A DNA stretch of 64,000 nucleotides from Muricea muricata (GCA_963855995.1 OY979728.1:2218330-2282329); one strand, 5' to 3'. Positions 1-11,690 are shown, counted from the first letter of the stretch. Notes: generated from the sequence alone by a model not told the origin. Numbers and translations: made by a program.

Positions 1-788
1 TCAGAACCATCCTCAGATATATGAAAAACTAGATTCATGTTAGTTTCCTTAAACTAGAAAAGTTTATTTCGGTCTTACGAGCACTGATCATACATCAAAT
101 TCGAACCCCTTTCCCTGTTACTTCACTGAATGTGTGATCCAAGCTTACTCATACAGTTGTTTGTCAGTCCTCGAATGTGGGAATTATCTGGTGGCCAAAA
201 GAATGTTCTTTTATTCAGTGTAATATAAAAATAAAGTAATGTCTAAATTAAGAAGTAGTGAGACAAAACAGAACATTTTTGTGGCCAACCGGTTATATAC
301 AGTGTGACAAGATCTGGTATATTTTTTATCAGACCCAGTTGGATGGGCTTGGACATTCCCTCTGCTTTAAAGATTTGCAACATTTAGAAATGGAGGTGGT
401 GGTCCCACCAAATCCTAAGCAGTCTTGGTAAAAAATTGCATATATGGTCACACTGGGTATATACTGATTTAATGATTGATTTAAGGAGGTTCGGCTACTA
501 TTACATGAATAAAAAGCCAGGGAATACGCCACAGGTTTCCCCAATTACGGCGACCCCAGAAATAACATTACAATATAAATAACAATGACATTATAAATAA
601 CATTAACTAATAAAGAATGTGTCAATGTTACAAGACAGCTAACTACAGTTGATAACCTCATTATCAACTGTTGTTGTACTCCGAGCGTTTGTTCAATAGA
701 AGGTTAAGAGGTTTGTAGAAATAACCACTTTGATGTATGCATTACAGCTTGCCTGGATCTGAATAAATTTTTTTTCATTTTTGTGCAG
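1..788. other. Intron or upstream sequence of the LRRK1-like gene
   Basis: No coding exon is recognised here. The stretch ends in a pyrimidine-rich tract and a CAG acceptor at 786-788, directly before the LRRK1-like exon, so at least its right part is intron. The short open frames in it have no recognisable protein character. Confidence 0.5.
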
Positions 789-1274
789 GTTATAAGCCAC
801 ACTGACCGACGTATTACGTGCATTTTAATGGTCGACGGTAATTTATGGGTTGGAAGAGAGACAGGAGACATTGTAGTTTTTGATATCTCGGGTGAAGTGG
901 GAGACGAAGATTATGGGCATGTTCACGCCGTCTTGTCCCCGGGTATCGAACGCGGCCATTCCAATAAAGGTATTCATCGCATGGCCAGGGTCGGTGGCGA
1001 TAAGATCGTCAGTTGTTCCCGATTGTTTCGCGAGCGTGTCCCGAGCAAGCAACGACCAAAAACGGTGCACGGCAACCGATCATTTATGACGCTGAAGTCG
1101 CCACTTCATCAGTTCGTACGCTCGCATCCTGACACCATGGCAACATTGTCGAATGTCGAGCACGATGAAGCGAGACCTGGTGACAAGTTTCAGGTTTGTG
1201 TTTGGGAAAGATGGAGAAGCGATGATTTTAGAGAATTCTATAAATATCATGACGATTTGGAGAAAGCATCGTAA
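789..1274 (+). CDS. LRRK1: LRRK1-like kinase, terminal coding exon (3' partial)
   Basis: This is the last coding exon of a large protein whose other exons lie to the left of the window. The frame is open from the acceptor at 786-788 to TAA at 1272-1274 (161 codons, phase 0). Early residues (ILMVDGNLWVGRETGDIVVF) read like a WD40-type beta-propeller blade. The end (VCVWERWRSDDFREFYKYHD) matches the layout of the LRRK1 C-terminus, where a VWRGW-type motif precedes FYxSYEEL and a short tail. Animal LRRK proteins are Roc-COR GTPases fused to a kinase and C-terminal repeats. None of those catalytic domains is visible here, so the family call rests on the C-terminal tail alone. Another ROCO-family kinase with the same tail is the main alternative. 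Confidence 0.68.
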   Translation, partial: VISHTDRRITCILMVDGNLWVGRETGDIVVFDISGEVGDEDYGHVHAVLSPGIERGHSNKGIHRMARVGGDKIVSCSRLFRERVPSKQRPKTVHGNRSFMTLKSPLHQFVRSHPDTMATLSNVEHDEARPGDKFQVCVWERWRSDDFREFYKYHDDLEKAS

Positions 1275-1754
1275 TTGGTCCATTACTGTCTAAGACAGTG
1301 ACATGATTAATTGAGTAAATCTGGATCATGCATTTCAGTAACCCATTGATTTTGAATTTTATGTTAACCCAGATTATGTAAGCTGACTGACTTTGAACAA
1401 AACCTGGTTCAAAAGCAGGTTAGCTTAAGCTCAGAAAGGCAGGTTAGCTCAGAAATCTTGTCTGAATGAAATGGATGCATAGCAGTTATGATTGCTGAAG
1501 TTTTAAAAAAAACGGAGGTATAGAAGTATAAAAACTAAAATAGTGGGGGAAACTTTAGGGCTGCTCTGAACGAAGGTTGACTTAACCCCCCCCCTGTTTT
1601 AGTGTACCCTCCTACCTCGTACTTCACTTCTATGCGGCTTTAATGAATTAGTGGTTTCCAAGTTTATTCATGTCAGGAGTTCAAGAGATTATAATCTGTG
1701 ATATGTGGATAAAACTAGACACAGAACTCAACAGCTCACTGTCACAGAACAGGG
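1275..1754. other. Probable 3' UTR and flank of the LRRK1-like gene
   Basis: Non-coding. It contains a short local repeat (AGCAGGTTAGCT-like, about 1413-1450) and a run of C near 1581-1593. No gene is seen. Confidence 0.4.
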
Positions 1755-1760
1755 AATAAA
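1755..1760 (+). terminator. Candidate polyadenylation signal of the LRRK1-like gene
   Basis: AATAAA lies about 480 bases after the stop codon and directly abuts a perfect stem-loop. It is the first canonical hexamer seen downstream of the stop. Confidence 0.35.
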
Positions 1761-1812
1761 CACAAACTTCAAACGTTCCGACTCGGGTAAGTCGGAACGT
1801 TTGAAGTTTGTG
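1761..1812. repeat. Perfect 22-bp inverted repeat (stem-loop)
   Basis: The arms 1761-1782 and 1791-1812 are exact reverse complements around an 8-base loop (TCGGGTAA). It sits right after the candidate polyadenylation signal of the LRRK1-like gene. Confidence 0.9.
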
Positions 1813-1881
1813 TCCCCACGCATCTTGCATTACGCATGCTCATTACGCTGAACTGGCTGTTCCACAATTATTTTGGCCAGT

Positions 1882-2271
1882 CAATGGACCATTCCCCAAT
1901 TAGACAAACTTTTAAATTCGAAAACAATTTTAGCAAAGTTGGAAAAAGCTTCCTAAATTTAGTGAAATTGTGAAGTTTGGTTGTAAAATATTGTAAAATG
2001 TCGAAAACATAGAAACGTAAAGTTTGCGAGTTTTGTGTATTTTGTATTACGTGGGAAAAAGCGTTACCACATTTCCACATAGTGGTAACGCTTTTCCTTG
2101 CGTAATACAAAAGTATACAAAATTCGCAAACTTTACAGGGCTATATTTTCGACATTTTACAATTGTTTGAAACCAAACTTTACAGTTTCACTAAATTTAG
2201 GAAGCTCTTTCCAACTGTGCTAAAATTGTTTTCGAATTTAAAAGTTTGTCGAATTGGGGAATGGTCCATTG
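1882..2271. repeat. 390-bp palindromic (MITE-like) element
   Basis: The outer ends are CAATGGACCATTCCCCAATT and its reverse complement. The arms align with minor mismatches across their full length and meet near 2068-2090 in a tight hairpin (GCGTTACCAC / GTGGTAACGC). No protein-coding content. No clear target-site duplication was seen. Confidence 0.85.
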
Positions 2272-3116
2272 TATAAAAATGGAGGGATAAGTTGAACTGC
2301 TGAGTGGCCCTTTCAGATCACTAGTAATGAAATTTAATTCCATTTCATTCACCAAGACTGTGATCAGTGTTCTGACGTCAAAAAACTTTTCAAGAATTTG
2401 AACAAATGTTGTTAAGATTTAACTCGATTTTTGCTCGGCCTGCTTCGATCAAATCCCCCCAAAAGCCAAATACCATGACGTCACTACACTGTATATTTTT
2501 GCTATTAAAATTCAATATTTGTAATATATGTTAACGTATCTAAGAATTATTAACACATATTTTGAAAAATTTTTAAGTATATATATTCGCATGAAGTATT
2601 TTTTATCCATTCGCTTAATATAGTGAATTGTAAAGAAATGAACGATGTATGTATGTGAATTGCAAATAAAATTTTTGTCGAGGGTGATAATTGACGACAG
2701 AGAGTTTGCGTGGGTTTTCTCTCGTATTCTTGTGAAGCGACCAAGAAAGTTTTCCACAGCTCTTCTAACTTTCCTTTTAAACTTGCTCATTAAAATAACT
2801 ACTGTTTGCATTTTCTGAATATCATGCACTTATTATAAACCATTATAACAATTAGAAATTCAATTCTCATCATTCAACTCATATTACCGGTCGGAGGCAA
2901 AAACTCCCATACAGAAACTCTAAAAGATGTTACAATAATATTGAAGAAAACAGTACCATCGAGCTTCCTTACCGAGTCTGCTTTTGGACCCTGCTGTGAT
3001 CAATACTACATACATATGGTCTGCCCTGACTAATATGAACCTCAAGTTCCTATTTTTGATTGCTCTATCATTTACTAACAGAAATTTTGGTAAAGAACCA
3101 TTAAGAGCACTACTTG
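2272..3116. other. Intergenic, no gene seen
   Basis: AT-rich sequence between the 390-bp palindrome and the 44-bp minisatellite. Open frames here look random. Confidence 0.4.
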
Positions 3117-3990
3117 TAGTACCACATTTATTCTACTGTAATTTTCTGTGGTGATCAACATAGTACCACATTTATTCTACTGTAATTTTCTGTGGTGACC
3201 AACATAGTACCACATTTATTCTACTGCAATTTTCTGTGGTGACCAAGATAGTACCACATTTATTCTACTGTAATTTTCTGTGGTGATCAACATAGTACCA
3301 CATTTATTCTACTGTAATTTTCTGTGGTGACCAAGATAGTACCACATTTATTCTACTGCAATTTTCTGTGGTGACCAAGATAGTACCACATTTATTCTAC
3401 TGTAATTTTCTGTGGTGACCAACATAGTACCACATTTATTCTACTGCAATTTTCTGTGGTGACCAAGATAGTACCACATTTATTCTACTGTAATTTTCTG
3501 TGGTGACCAAGATAGTACCACATTTATTCTACTGTAATTTTCTGTGATGACCAAGATAGTACCACATTTATTCTACTGTAATTTTCTGTGGTGACCAACA
3601 TAGTACCACATTTATTCTACAGTAATTTTCTGTGGTGACCAACGTAGTACCACATTTATTCTACTGTAATTTTCTGTGGTGACCAAGATAGTACCACATT
3701 TATTCTACTGTAATTTTCTGCGGTGATCAACATAGTACCACATTTATTCTACTGTAATTTTCTGTGGTACTAACATAGTACCACATTTATTCTACTGTAA
3801 TTTTCTGTGGTGACCAACATAGTACCACATTTATTCTACTGCAATTTTCTGTGGTGACCAAGATAGTACCACATTTATTCTACTGTAATTTTCTGTGGTG
3901 ATCAACATAGTACCACATTTATTCTACTGTAATTTTCTGTGGTGACCAACATAGTACCACATTTATTCTACTGCAGTTTTCTGTGGTGAC
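3117..3990. repeat. 44-bp minisatellite, about 20 copies
   Basis: The unit begins TAGTACCACATTTATTCTAC and ends TTTTCTGTGGTGACCAACA. Copies differ by a few substitutions (GACCAACA, GATCAACA or GACCAAGA at the end; CTGTAA or CTGCAA inside). One copy near 3768 is shortened. Each unit holds a dyad, ACCACA at the start and TGTGGT near the end, so every copy could form a hairpin. Confidence 0.95.
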
Positions 3991-4360
3991 TAGTGAATGG
4001 CACGTTGAATTAACCGATTTTAAACCATATGGTCTAAAATGAACAATTATGTGATCTGAATTAATTTACATCTTGTCTTTCGAGTGGTTCGCGATCAGTG
4101 TTCGCGATTCATCGACTCCTTGGCGCAAGGGATCGGAATAGATCGTCGGTAGTCGCCGGGATTCCAAAATTCAAAATTTTTTGCAAAGATTTTGGCACGA
4201 TAGGTGAAGATATTTAGAGCAACCCTTCCTTTTTGTTAGGTAATATGCTACATTTTTTATCAGTAGTTGTAGAAGAATATCTAAATCTTTGATATAGATG
4301 AGTTTTGTTGGCAATCAGTTACAAAGTTTCTATCTTTCCACATGCGAAACCTTTTACTTA
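3991..4360. other. Intergenic, no gene seen
   Basis: Unique sequence between the minisatellite and the next palindrome. Nothing recognisable. Confidence 0.4.
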
Positions 4361-4544
4361 ACAAATAGATTTCATTTTTGCGTGCGTCTGTACTGTAATA
4401 GATCACAGATGACGTCATAGCGTGTGAAGAACAAAAAAGTACGCACGAGACGCAGTCGAGTGCGTGACTTTTTGTTCTTCACACGCTATGGCGTCATCTG
4501 CGATCTATTACAGTACAGAAGCACAAAAAATGAAATCTATTTGT
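4361..4544. repeat. 184-bp palindromic element
   Basis: Outer arms are ACAAATAGATTTCATTTTT and its reverse complement. The inner arms include ACTGTAATAGATC / GATCTATTACAGT and AGCGTGTGAAGAACAAAAA / TTTTTGTTCTTCACACGCT. The centre is near 4452. Confidence 0.88.
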
Positions 4545-6071
4545 TTTATATTATAATAAAGTTGGCAAAAATCATGCAAAGACCCGCGAAATAAATTAGC
4601 TAAATTAGATCACGCCATCAGTTGACGTCATCCGTGTGTGTGTACTTTAATAACACACAGCTCGCGACCAATGAAAATGCAGAACGAACACGTATTATTA
4701 TATAATGGTTGATAGTTTCAGCAATTTTAATACCATATATAAGTAAATTGCTGCTGAACATGATTCGATTGATTTGAAATATGCCGTATTTGATTGTGTA
4801 AAGTCTCATTATACAAACTTTATTCGGAGTTAGCTTACTTTGAATAGTTGATTGTCTGAAGTAAAAATCACAGTTTGGATGAAATCTACCATTAGTTAAC
4901 TTTTAGCTGTTTGGTGGTAGTAAGGTCCTATCAATAAATAAAGCGTAAAAATTCCAGGAAAGTTTGTATTTTTTGAGCTGTAAAGTTATGTCACAAATTA
5001 AGTGCCAACATTCCTATCCATCAATAACTTTTTACATGAGTCATTTGAAATCTACCCCACCCCCTCGACTTCCTCGGGTATAACAGTGGGGGGGGGGGGC
5101 ATTTGCACAGGAGAGCATTCACACGGGGGGGGGGACATTCACTTTGTATGTGTGACATTTTCAATGCAGATTGAAATTTTTGTCTTATGTTCAGTCCAGT
5201 GGATATAAGGAGAAAACACAATAGAAAATTTTGCTCTTACAGAAAGTTCAGTCAAGTAGAAAACAGCCTTAAGTTCGTTTTTTTGGGAGGGGGGGTGCCA
5301 GAAGTTTGAAATAACCTGTGCATTGCAGCTTTGTATAGCCTTGCCCTATAGAATTTTCTGATGCACAGGTTTCTGCAAGTTGATTGGTTACCAATATGGC
5401 AAGACTTGCAGTATTCTTTCACAATGTAGAACATTTTGAAGTGCTTAAGTTTGTCATTTTACTCAAAGAAGCAATGTTTTATAAAAATGCAAAAACCATA
5501 TGTTTGAAGTAAAAGGGTTATTCCTGGCCAACAACCACTATCTTAATATTATATTTATTGATACTTCATCATGATTTTTGACCCTATTCTGTTAAATGTC
5601 TTCTGTAAGAAAGCCATATTTTACACAAAATACATATAGGATCTCATGATCAATTACTCTGTTAAAGTAAACGAAACTGATTTTTGTAAAACGTTGAATC
5701 CTACATACTATTTTGTTTTTGGAGATATCCAAATCTAAATGTTAGAGATCGAAGTATTGTTTCTTTAAAATTATTGTCAGCATTAGCTATTATATCTTTG
5801 AATAGCACACAATATTATTTAAAATAATGCAGTCAGCGCGCACAGCATTATAAAAAATAATACTACCTGCGTGCTACAAATTTGAACAACACCGAGGAGC
5901 ATTTCTTCAATAACACGATAACGTTCATTTATTTTATCCTAGAAAAATTTGTGCGCAGAACACGCATATTAGAATGAACTGCCATAGATTTTTTCAATAT
6001 AGCGAATGCACGGTTTATGCAAAATATGGAATGATGCCGTTTGCAGCAGTAATTATCTGATAAATAATTAC
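4545..6071. other. Intergenic, low-complexity tracts only
   Basis: No gene recognised. It contains G runs near 5087-5098 and 5126-5135 and another near 5285-5295. Short frames over the G runs are compositional artefacts. Confidence 0.4.
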
Positions 6072-6495
6072 GTCGTCCTCTCTAATGCTTATTCACGTAG
6101 TTGTCTTTGCCTATCTTGTAAACAGTTTTCTAAACATCGTAACTGTTAATTTTATTAAAGGTAAAAAGTGAATACACCATCCAATGACAGAACAAAATGG
6201 GAAAGAATCTATAGCGACCTAAGAAGTGAGTAACTAGCCGAGGGTCTGTCAGAGATCTCAAGATGCAAATACAATACAACAATGTACGGTTTGTCAAAGT
6301 CATTTTAGACATTTACAAATTTACCAGTATTTTGAAATATTTTGTAACATTAATTTTTTCTTATTTTGTGATGGTTGACTGATAAACCGAAGCCACGGCG
6401 ATCTAAAGATAACGTTATTGCTGTATTTTCTACTTCTACCTTTGTTATGTCATGCCTGTAACCTTATGACGTAGTTTTACCAAAAAAATGCCCCT
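6072..6495 (+). mobile_element. Short copy of the 6-10 kb element family
   Basis: It begins CCTCTCTAATGCTTATTCACG, and near-identical sequence restarts at about 6509. It ends in AAAAAAATGCCCCTGG, an end also found at about 7137-7152 and, inverted, at about 8500-8515 and 9873-9888. Internal stretches such as AAAAAGTGAATACA and GATGCAAATAC...AACAATGTACGG recur in the larger neighbouring copies. It is an internally deleted member of the family. Confidence 0.75.
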
Positions 6496-6524
6496 GGAAG
6501 GAACCTCTCTAATGCTTATTAACG

Positions 6525-9145
6525 TAGTTTTCTTTGCTTATCTTCTAAACAGTTTTCTGGACATCGCAATTGTTTATTTTTTTCAAAGGATTCCAAGTAA
6601 AAAGTGAATACATTAACTAATGACAGAACATGATGAGAAAGAATTGATATCGACTTAAGAAGTGAATCACTAGCCGTGTCCATGAGAAGATGTCAAGATG
6701 CAAATACTATAACGATGTACGGTCTGTCAAAATCATTTACAATCAAATTTTCGTTTAGCTTCCAGTATTTTAAAATATTTTGTAACATTATTTTTCTCCT
6801 TATTTTATGATGGTTGACTTGATATGAATGAGCTTGTTACCTAATGGACCGGCGTGATGTACTATGAAGAGAGAATGCCTACCAGTGAAACCATAAACAG
6901 CATGATAAAACGAGACCAACCGAAGCCACGACAATCCAAAGATAGAGTGAAGTAAGTTTGTAGATTTCATTTTGTCGTTCCCATTTGCTTTGTCAGTTCA
7001 GCTTTCGTTGCAATGCCTGTAGTTGCAGTCAAAACGTAGGTGGTGGTACATTGCGATATTTTCTACTGCGTACTTTTATGTCACGACAGTGTTTTGTTAT
7101 GTCACGCTTGCAGCCTTATAACTATGTTTTAAGGAAAAAAAATGCCCCTGGAGGGGACCTAATTAGAGTGGACCTAATTAGGTTTCCAGGTTCAATTCCT
7201 GGAGGCAGACAAGATGTGCATCAACTGATATACACTAACTATACTTAGATAGTAGAGGTAAGAATACTAAATTTTAAATAGTACTAGGTACTTACAGTAC
7301 TTTATAGTAATCCCGCTAATCACCCCTGACCATTTTACCACTTCTACCGGTGTTTTCGTAGCTTTATAGTTTTCACTATTATTATGTAGTTATTATGGTT
7401 AGCATTAGGTAACTCCATTGACATGCTTAGAAGATAACTCTGATCTACTATAGTTAGTATGCTAGAGTTAACTTAGTTGACTGAGGTAACTCTTGTCTAC
7501 CTTAGTGGTAGACTAGAGTTACGTTAGTTAACTAAGGTAAAGTTACCATGACTCTACCTTAGTTAACTAACGTAACTCTAGTCTACCACTAAGGTAGAGT
7601 AGAGTTACCTTAGTCAACTAAGTTAACTCTAGTATACTAACTATAGTAGATCAGAGTTACCTTCTGAGCATGTCAGATAGACTTACCTACCTAACAGTAA
7701 CCGTAATAACTAGCTTGTTGTGAGAACTATAAAGTTGTGAAATTCTATGGGGTGGTAAGGGTGGCGGGGCGGTTAGTGGGATTAGTTTGGACTGTAAGTA
7801 CCTATACTTAAGTGCCTACACTCACAGTGTACTTAAGTGTAGGTACTTACAGTCCAAACTAATCCCACTAACCGCCCCGCCACCCTTACCACCCCATAGA
7901 ATTTCACAACTTTATAGTTCTCACAACAAGCTAGTTATTACGGTTACTGTTAGGTAGGTAAGTCTATCTGACATGCTCAGAAGGTAACTCTGATCTACTA
8001 TAGTTAGTATACTAGAGTTAACTTAGTTGACTAAGGTAACTCTACTCTACCTTAGTGGTAGACTAGAGTTACGTTAGTTAACTAAGGTAGAGTCATGGTA
8101 ACTTTACCTTAGTTAACTAACGTAACTCTAGTCTACCACTAAGGTAGACAAGAGTTACCTCAGTCAACTAAGTTAACTCTAGAGTATACTAACTAGAGTA
8201 GACTAGAGTTACCTTCTAAGCATGTCAATGGAGTTACCTAGTGCTGACCATAATAACTACATAATAATAGTGAAAACTATAAAGCTACGAAAACCGGTAG
8301 AAGTGGTAAAATGGTCAGGCGTGATTAGCGGGATTACTATAAAGTACTGTAAAAGTACCTAGTACTATTTAAAATTTAGTATTCTTACCTCTACTAATTA
8401 TACTAAGTATAGTTAGTGTATATCAGTTGGTGCACATCTTGTCTGCCTCCAGGAATTGAACCTGAAAACCTAATTAGGTCCACTCTAATTAGGTCCCATC
8501 CAGGGGCATTTTTTTTTATCTTAAAACATAGTTATAAGGCTGCAAGCGTGACATAACAAAACACTGTCGTGAGATAACAGAACCCAGTAGAAAATATCGT
8601 AATGTACCACCACCTATGCTTTGACTGCAACTACAGGCATTGCAACGAAAGCTGAACTGACAAAGCAAATGGGAACGACAAAATAAAATCTACAAACTTA
8701 CTTCACTCTATCTTTGGATTGTCATGGCTCGGTTGGTCTCGCTTTATCATGCTGTTTATGGTTTCATCGTCTGGTTGGCATTCTCTCTTCATAGAGCATC
8801 ACGTCGGTCCAGAGGGTAACAAACTCACTCATGTCCAGTCAACCAATCATAAAATAAGGACAAAATTAATGTCACAATTTATAGTAACACATTCGAAACT
8901 AAACGAAACTTTGATTGCCAATGTCTAAAATGACTTTGACAAACCGTACATTGTTATAGTATTTGCATCTTGACATCCTCCGATGGACATGACTAGTGGT
9001 TCACTTCTTGGGTCGATATCAATTCTTTCCCCATCTTGTTCTGCCATTGGTTGTGGCTAGTGTATCCACTTTTCACTTGGCATCTTTTGAAAAAATAAAC
9101 ATAGTCAATTACGACGTTTAGAGAACTATTTACAAGCTAAACGAC
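6525..9145. mobile_element. 2.6-kb palindromic element with nested palindromes
   Basis: The left arm (about 6525-7827) and right arm (about 7830-9145) are reverse complements with moderate divergence at the outside and near identity in the middle. The fold point is near 7829 (TAAGTACCTATACTTAAGTG mirrored at 7838-7850). Each arm holds a further palindrome: 7437-7661 and 7979-8215. The same roughly 110-bp unit (CTCTAGTCTACCACTAAGG and its complement) therefore occurs four times in alternating orientation. Decayed exon-like sequence lies in the outer arms. No transposase is seen, so it is non-autonomous. Confidence 0.88.
7186..7206 (+). other. tRNA T-arm-like motif in the repeat family
   Basis: CCAGG, a TTCAATT loop and CCTGG form a perfect T-arm with a Pol III B-box-like sequence. 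It recurs inverted near 8448-8466 and 9823-9842, and in a weaker form near 9258. No matching acceptor stem or anticodon arm is visible, so this is a tRNA-like fragment of the element and not a tRNA gene. Confidence 0.5.
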
Positions 9146-9537
9146 CTATATACTGTACAGTTAGTGCATATAGTTATACGTAACTGCTATAGTTAACCTT
9201 GCCATATACAGCATTGCCACGCCTGTACCCATCGGTTAGTGCACATCTATATTGCTCCAGACATTGAGCCTGGAAACCTAATTTAATAGGTCCCAGCCAG
9301 AGTTACTATTTTGATAAATCTTTTTTTACCGTAAAAGAGCTTAACATATAACTCTTAATAAAACCAAGAAGCGTTATAAAATAGATTTTATTAGTTACTT
9401 TCTATTACGTTATCAAATAACCCCTTGCCTCAAAAAATTAAAGGTTAACCACTTAGGTTTAGTCAGGGTATGGGTGGTTAGTGGGATATACTGTATTACA
9501 TTGTCACGCTTGTTGTCAAACTAGCACATCAGACTAT

Positions 9538-9669
9538 AAAGTATAATTTTGTGGAAAAACCACGTAAATTTATCATCGCAAAGCTTTTGATCCGTAAGCT
9601 CGGATCTTCATCAGCGCAAAACGTGTGCGATAATAAATTTTACGTAGTGTTTCTACAAAATTATACTTT
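9538..9669 (-). repeat. Foldback with hammerhead-like core
   Basis: The outer arms AAAGTATAATTTTGT (left) and its complement ending at 9669 enclose an inner stem-loop at 9577-9617. On the minus strand the inner part reads CTGATGAA, then a GATCCG/CGGATC stem, then AAAAGC. This resembles the hammerhead core layout (CTGATGA, stem II, GAAA), but with an extra base after CTGATGA and A for the first G of GAAA. The architecture matches the foldback at 39929-40038. Confidence 0.6.
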
Positions 9670-9719
9670 GATTAATAATCACCATGCAAACGTACAAGGA
9701 GATTATATTAGACTATAGT

Positions 9720-10340
9720 TTGTTATTTCGAACTGTAAGTACTTACTACATTTAGTATACTTACTTGCAGTCAACTACACCTTAGTGTAGTCAGTGTATA
9801 TCAGTGCACATCTATGTGTCTCCAGGAATTGAACCTGGAAACCTAATTAGGTCCACTCTAATTAGGTCCCCTCCAGGGGCATTTTATTTTTGTTAAAACT
9901 TAGTAATAACGTTACATGTGTGACATAACAAAACGTAGTAGAAAATATAGTTTTTGCTTGCTTTTGACTGTAACTGTCGACATTGAAACGAAAGCTGAAC
10001 TGACAAAGAAAATAAAAACGACAAATTAAAATAAACAAACTTACTTTCACTCTATCTTTGGATCGTGGTGGCTTCGGTTGTTCTCGTTTTATCATGCTGT
10101 TTATGGTTTCAACTGGTTGGTATTTTCTCTTTATAGAACATCGCGCCGGTCCAGTTGGTAACAATCTCACTCATATCCAGTCAGCTAAAATTAATTAATG
10201 TTACAAAATATTAGAAACTAGTCAAACTACACGAAATTTGATAGTAAATGTCTTTGAAAAACCGTTCATAGTTATAGTATTTGCACCTTGAAATCTTCCG
10301 ATGGACACGGCTAGCGATTCACTTCTTAGGTCGATATTAC
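9720..10340 (-). mobile_element. Inverted copy of the 6-10 kb element family
   Basis: It carries the same markers as the palindrome in inverse order: the tRNA T-arm-like motif, the AATTAGGTCC repeats, the GGGGCATTTT end, then the exon-like block and the CACTTCTTAGGTCGATAT end. The central nested palindrome is missing. Confidence 0.75.
10045..10174 (-). pseudogene. Decayed first exon carried by the repeat family
   Basis: From an ATG at 10172-10174 the frame reads MSEIVTNWTGAMFYKEKIPT, then breaks. It resumes in another frame with TINSMIKREQPKPPRSKDRV and runs to AAA followed by GTAAGT, a perfect splice donor, at 10044-10039. Diverged versions occur in both palindrome arms (around 6829-6954 plus and 8703-8835 minus), where the breaks differ. 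This suggests the family descends from an element or gene with a real 5' coding exon. The product is not recognised. Confidence 0.5.
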
Positions 10341-11690
10341 ACAACTATAAGACTATAATAGAACTTTTTGAACTGGATTATATGGTATGGAAGTCTTGTC
10401 CTGTACTTGCTTCCATAGCAATCTATAAGTCTGGAACGATTAAAAAAGAGCATTACTGCTTGTAGAGCATTAGTGATTATTTTGCTAATACTCCCTCTCA
10501 CGGCCTAAGTAGTTATAGCGTATTGTACACGACCCAAAAATATGTATTTTGGCGTTGTGTACAACGCTTGGACGTGTTAACGCCCTGCTAAACGTTTATG
10601 TATTTCTTTTGTGCTGTAAGATTAATGTAATTGTATTGGGTAATAGACCTTAGAAGTGCTTACGTCACGCTATTTCAATGCATATAAATACAAGGTAATT
10701 TTTCCCCCACATGTTTCCCACATTGCACTGCAATTTATTGTTTAACTCGACGTCGTGTTGGTTGCGTAAGCTCCGTAATTTCTATTTTAACCAGTCTTCC
10801 TTTTAACAAATGACAGTCAGGTGGAGTTATTTTGTGTCATACAATGTTGTGCGAGTTGGACGTAAACAATATACATTTTTTACAACCTTGAGATGGTAAA
10901 GATAGTCAGATACCGCTTTCTAAAATTCTAAGTGCATGACATGTGAACATTTAAGTAGTTTAAGGTTATTTAAAATTGACCCTGTCCTAAGTCTTCTACC
11001 AAGAAACCATCGACAATATTTTATTCTACTGTTGCCTCTAAGTTTGTTGCAAAAGAACTGTGTTACAGGCCAGTGACATAGAAAACACTTAGCATCAAAG
11101 TCCTTGTAACTTCATGCAGATACAATGGCATCAGTGCCAAAGTTTAAAATCATCTCTGAAAACTCATGACCAAGAGCAGAAATGTGTCCATGAGCAGTTT
11201 ACTTCGTGAATTCAAAGTATATAAAAGCCCTTTCTAAAAACAATTACGTTTAAAAAACTGTGGATAAAATTTAGATCCTTGCCTATTTCATAAGATTGGC
11301 ATTTTGCATGCATCGTTTTACTGTATGATTGCGTTTCGTCGCATGATGTAAGGAATTATTTCTCAGCCCAGACATATAGTCCAAAGACTTTACATTAACG
11401 TCCTTGTGATTTTATAGAGATAGAGCAAGAACTGGTAATTTCATAAAGCGATATCGGTACCTTGACAAATATAGGCTGTGGGCTGAGGCGAAAAAGGGGC
11501 TAGAAACACATTTTGGTGACCCACATCTGTGAAATACATTTTACAACGTAATTTATTAGCTAAATGTATGGACTGCGAGGGTATGTGTCGTGTGTAAGTT
11601 GCATGGGGTTGGACTTAAAGGAGTTAAATTTTAGAATTAAGTATGCTTAAAACCAAAATCTAGCGTCACCACTAAGACTATACATGTGCA
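10341..11690. other. Intergenic; one half of a dispersed direct repeat
   Basis: No gene recognised. The only clear structure is the block at 10642-10760, repeated at 12443-12560. Confidence 0.4.
10642..10760 (+). repeat. Dispersed direct repeat, copy 1
   Basis: About 120 bases beginning AATAGACCTTAGAAGTGCTT and including GCATATAAATACAAGGTAA. A second copy with about 85-90 percent identity by eye lies at 12443-12560. Confidence 0.75.

Noticed and set aside
843..1283. Antisense and alternate-frame ORFs over the LRRK1-like exon
   Set aside because: Shadows of the real coding frame.
3117..3990. Regular repeats resembling a CRISPR array
   Set aside because: The units are head-to-tail with no variable spacers, in a eukaryotic genome.
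7140..7210. Possible tRNA gene
   Set aside because: Only the T-arm is convincing; no acceptor, D or anticodon stems pair.
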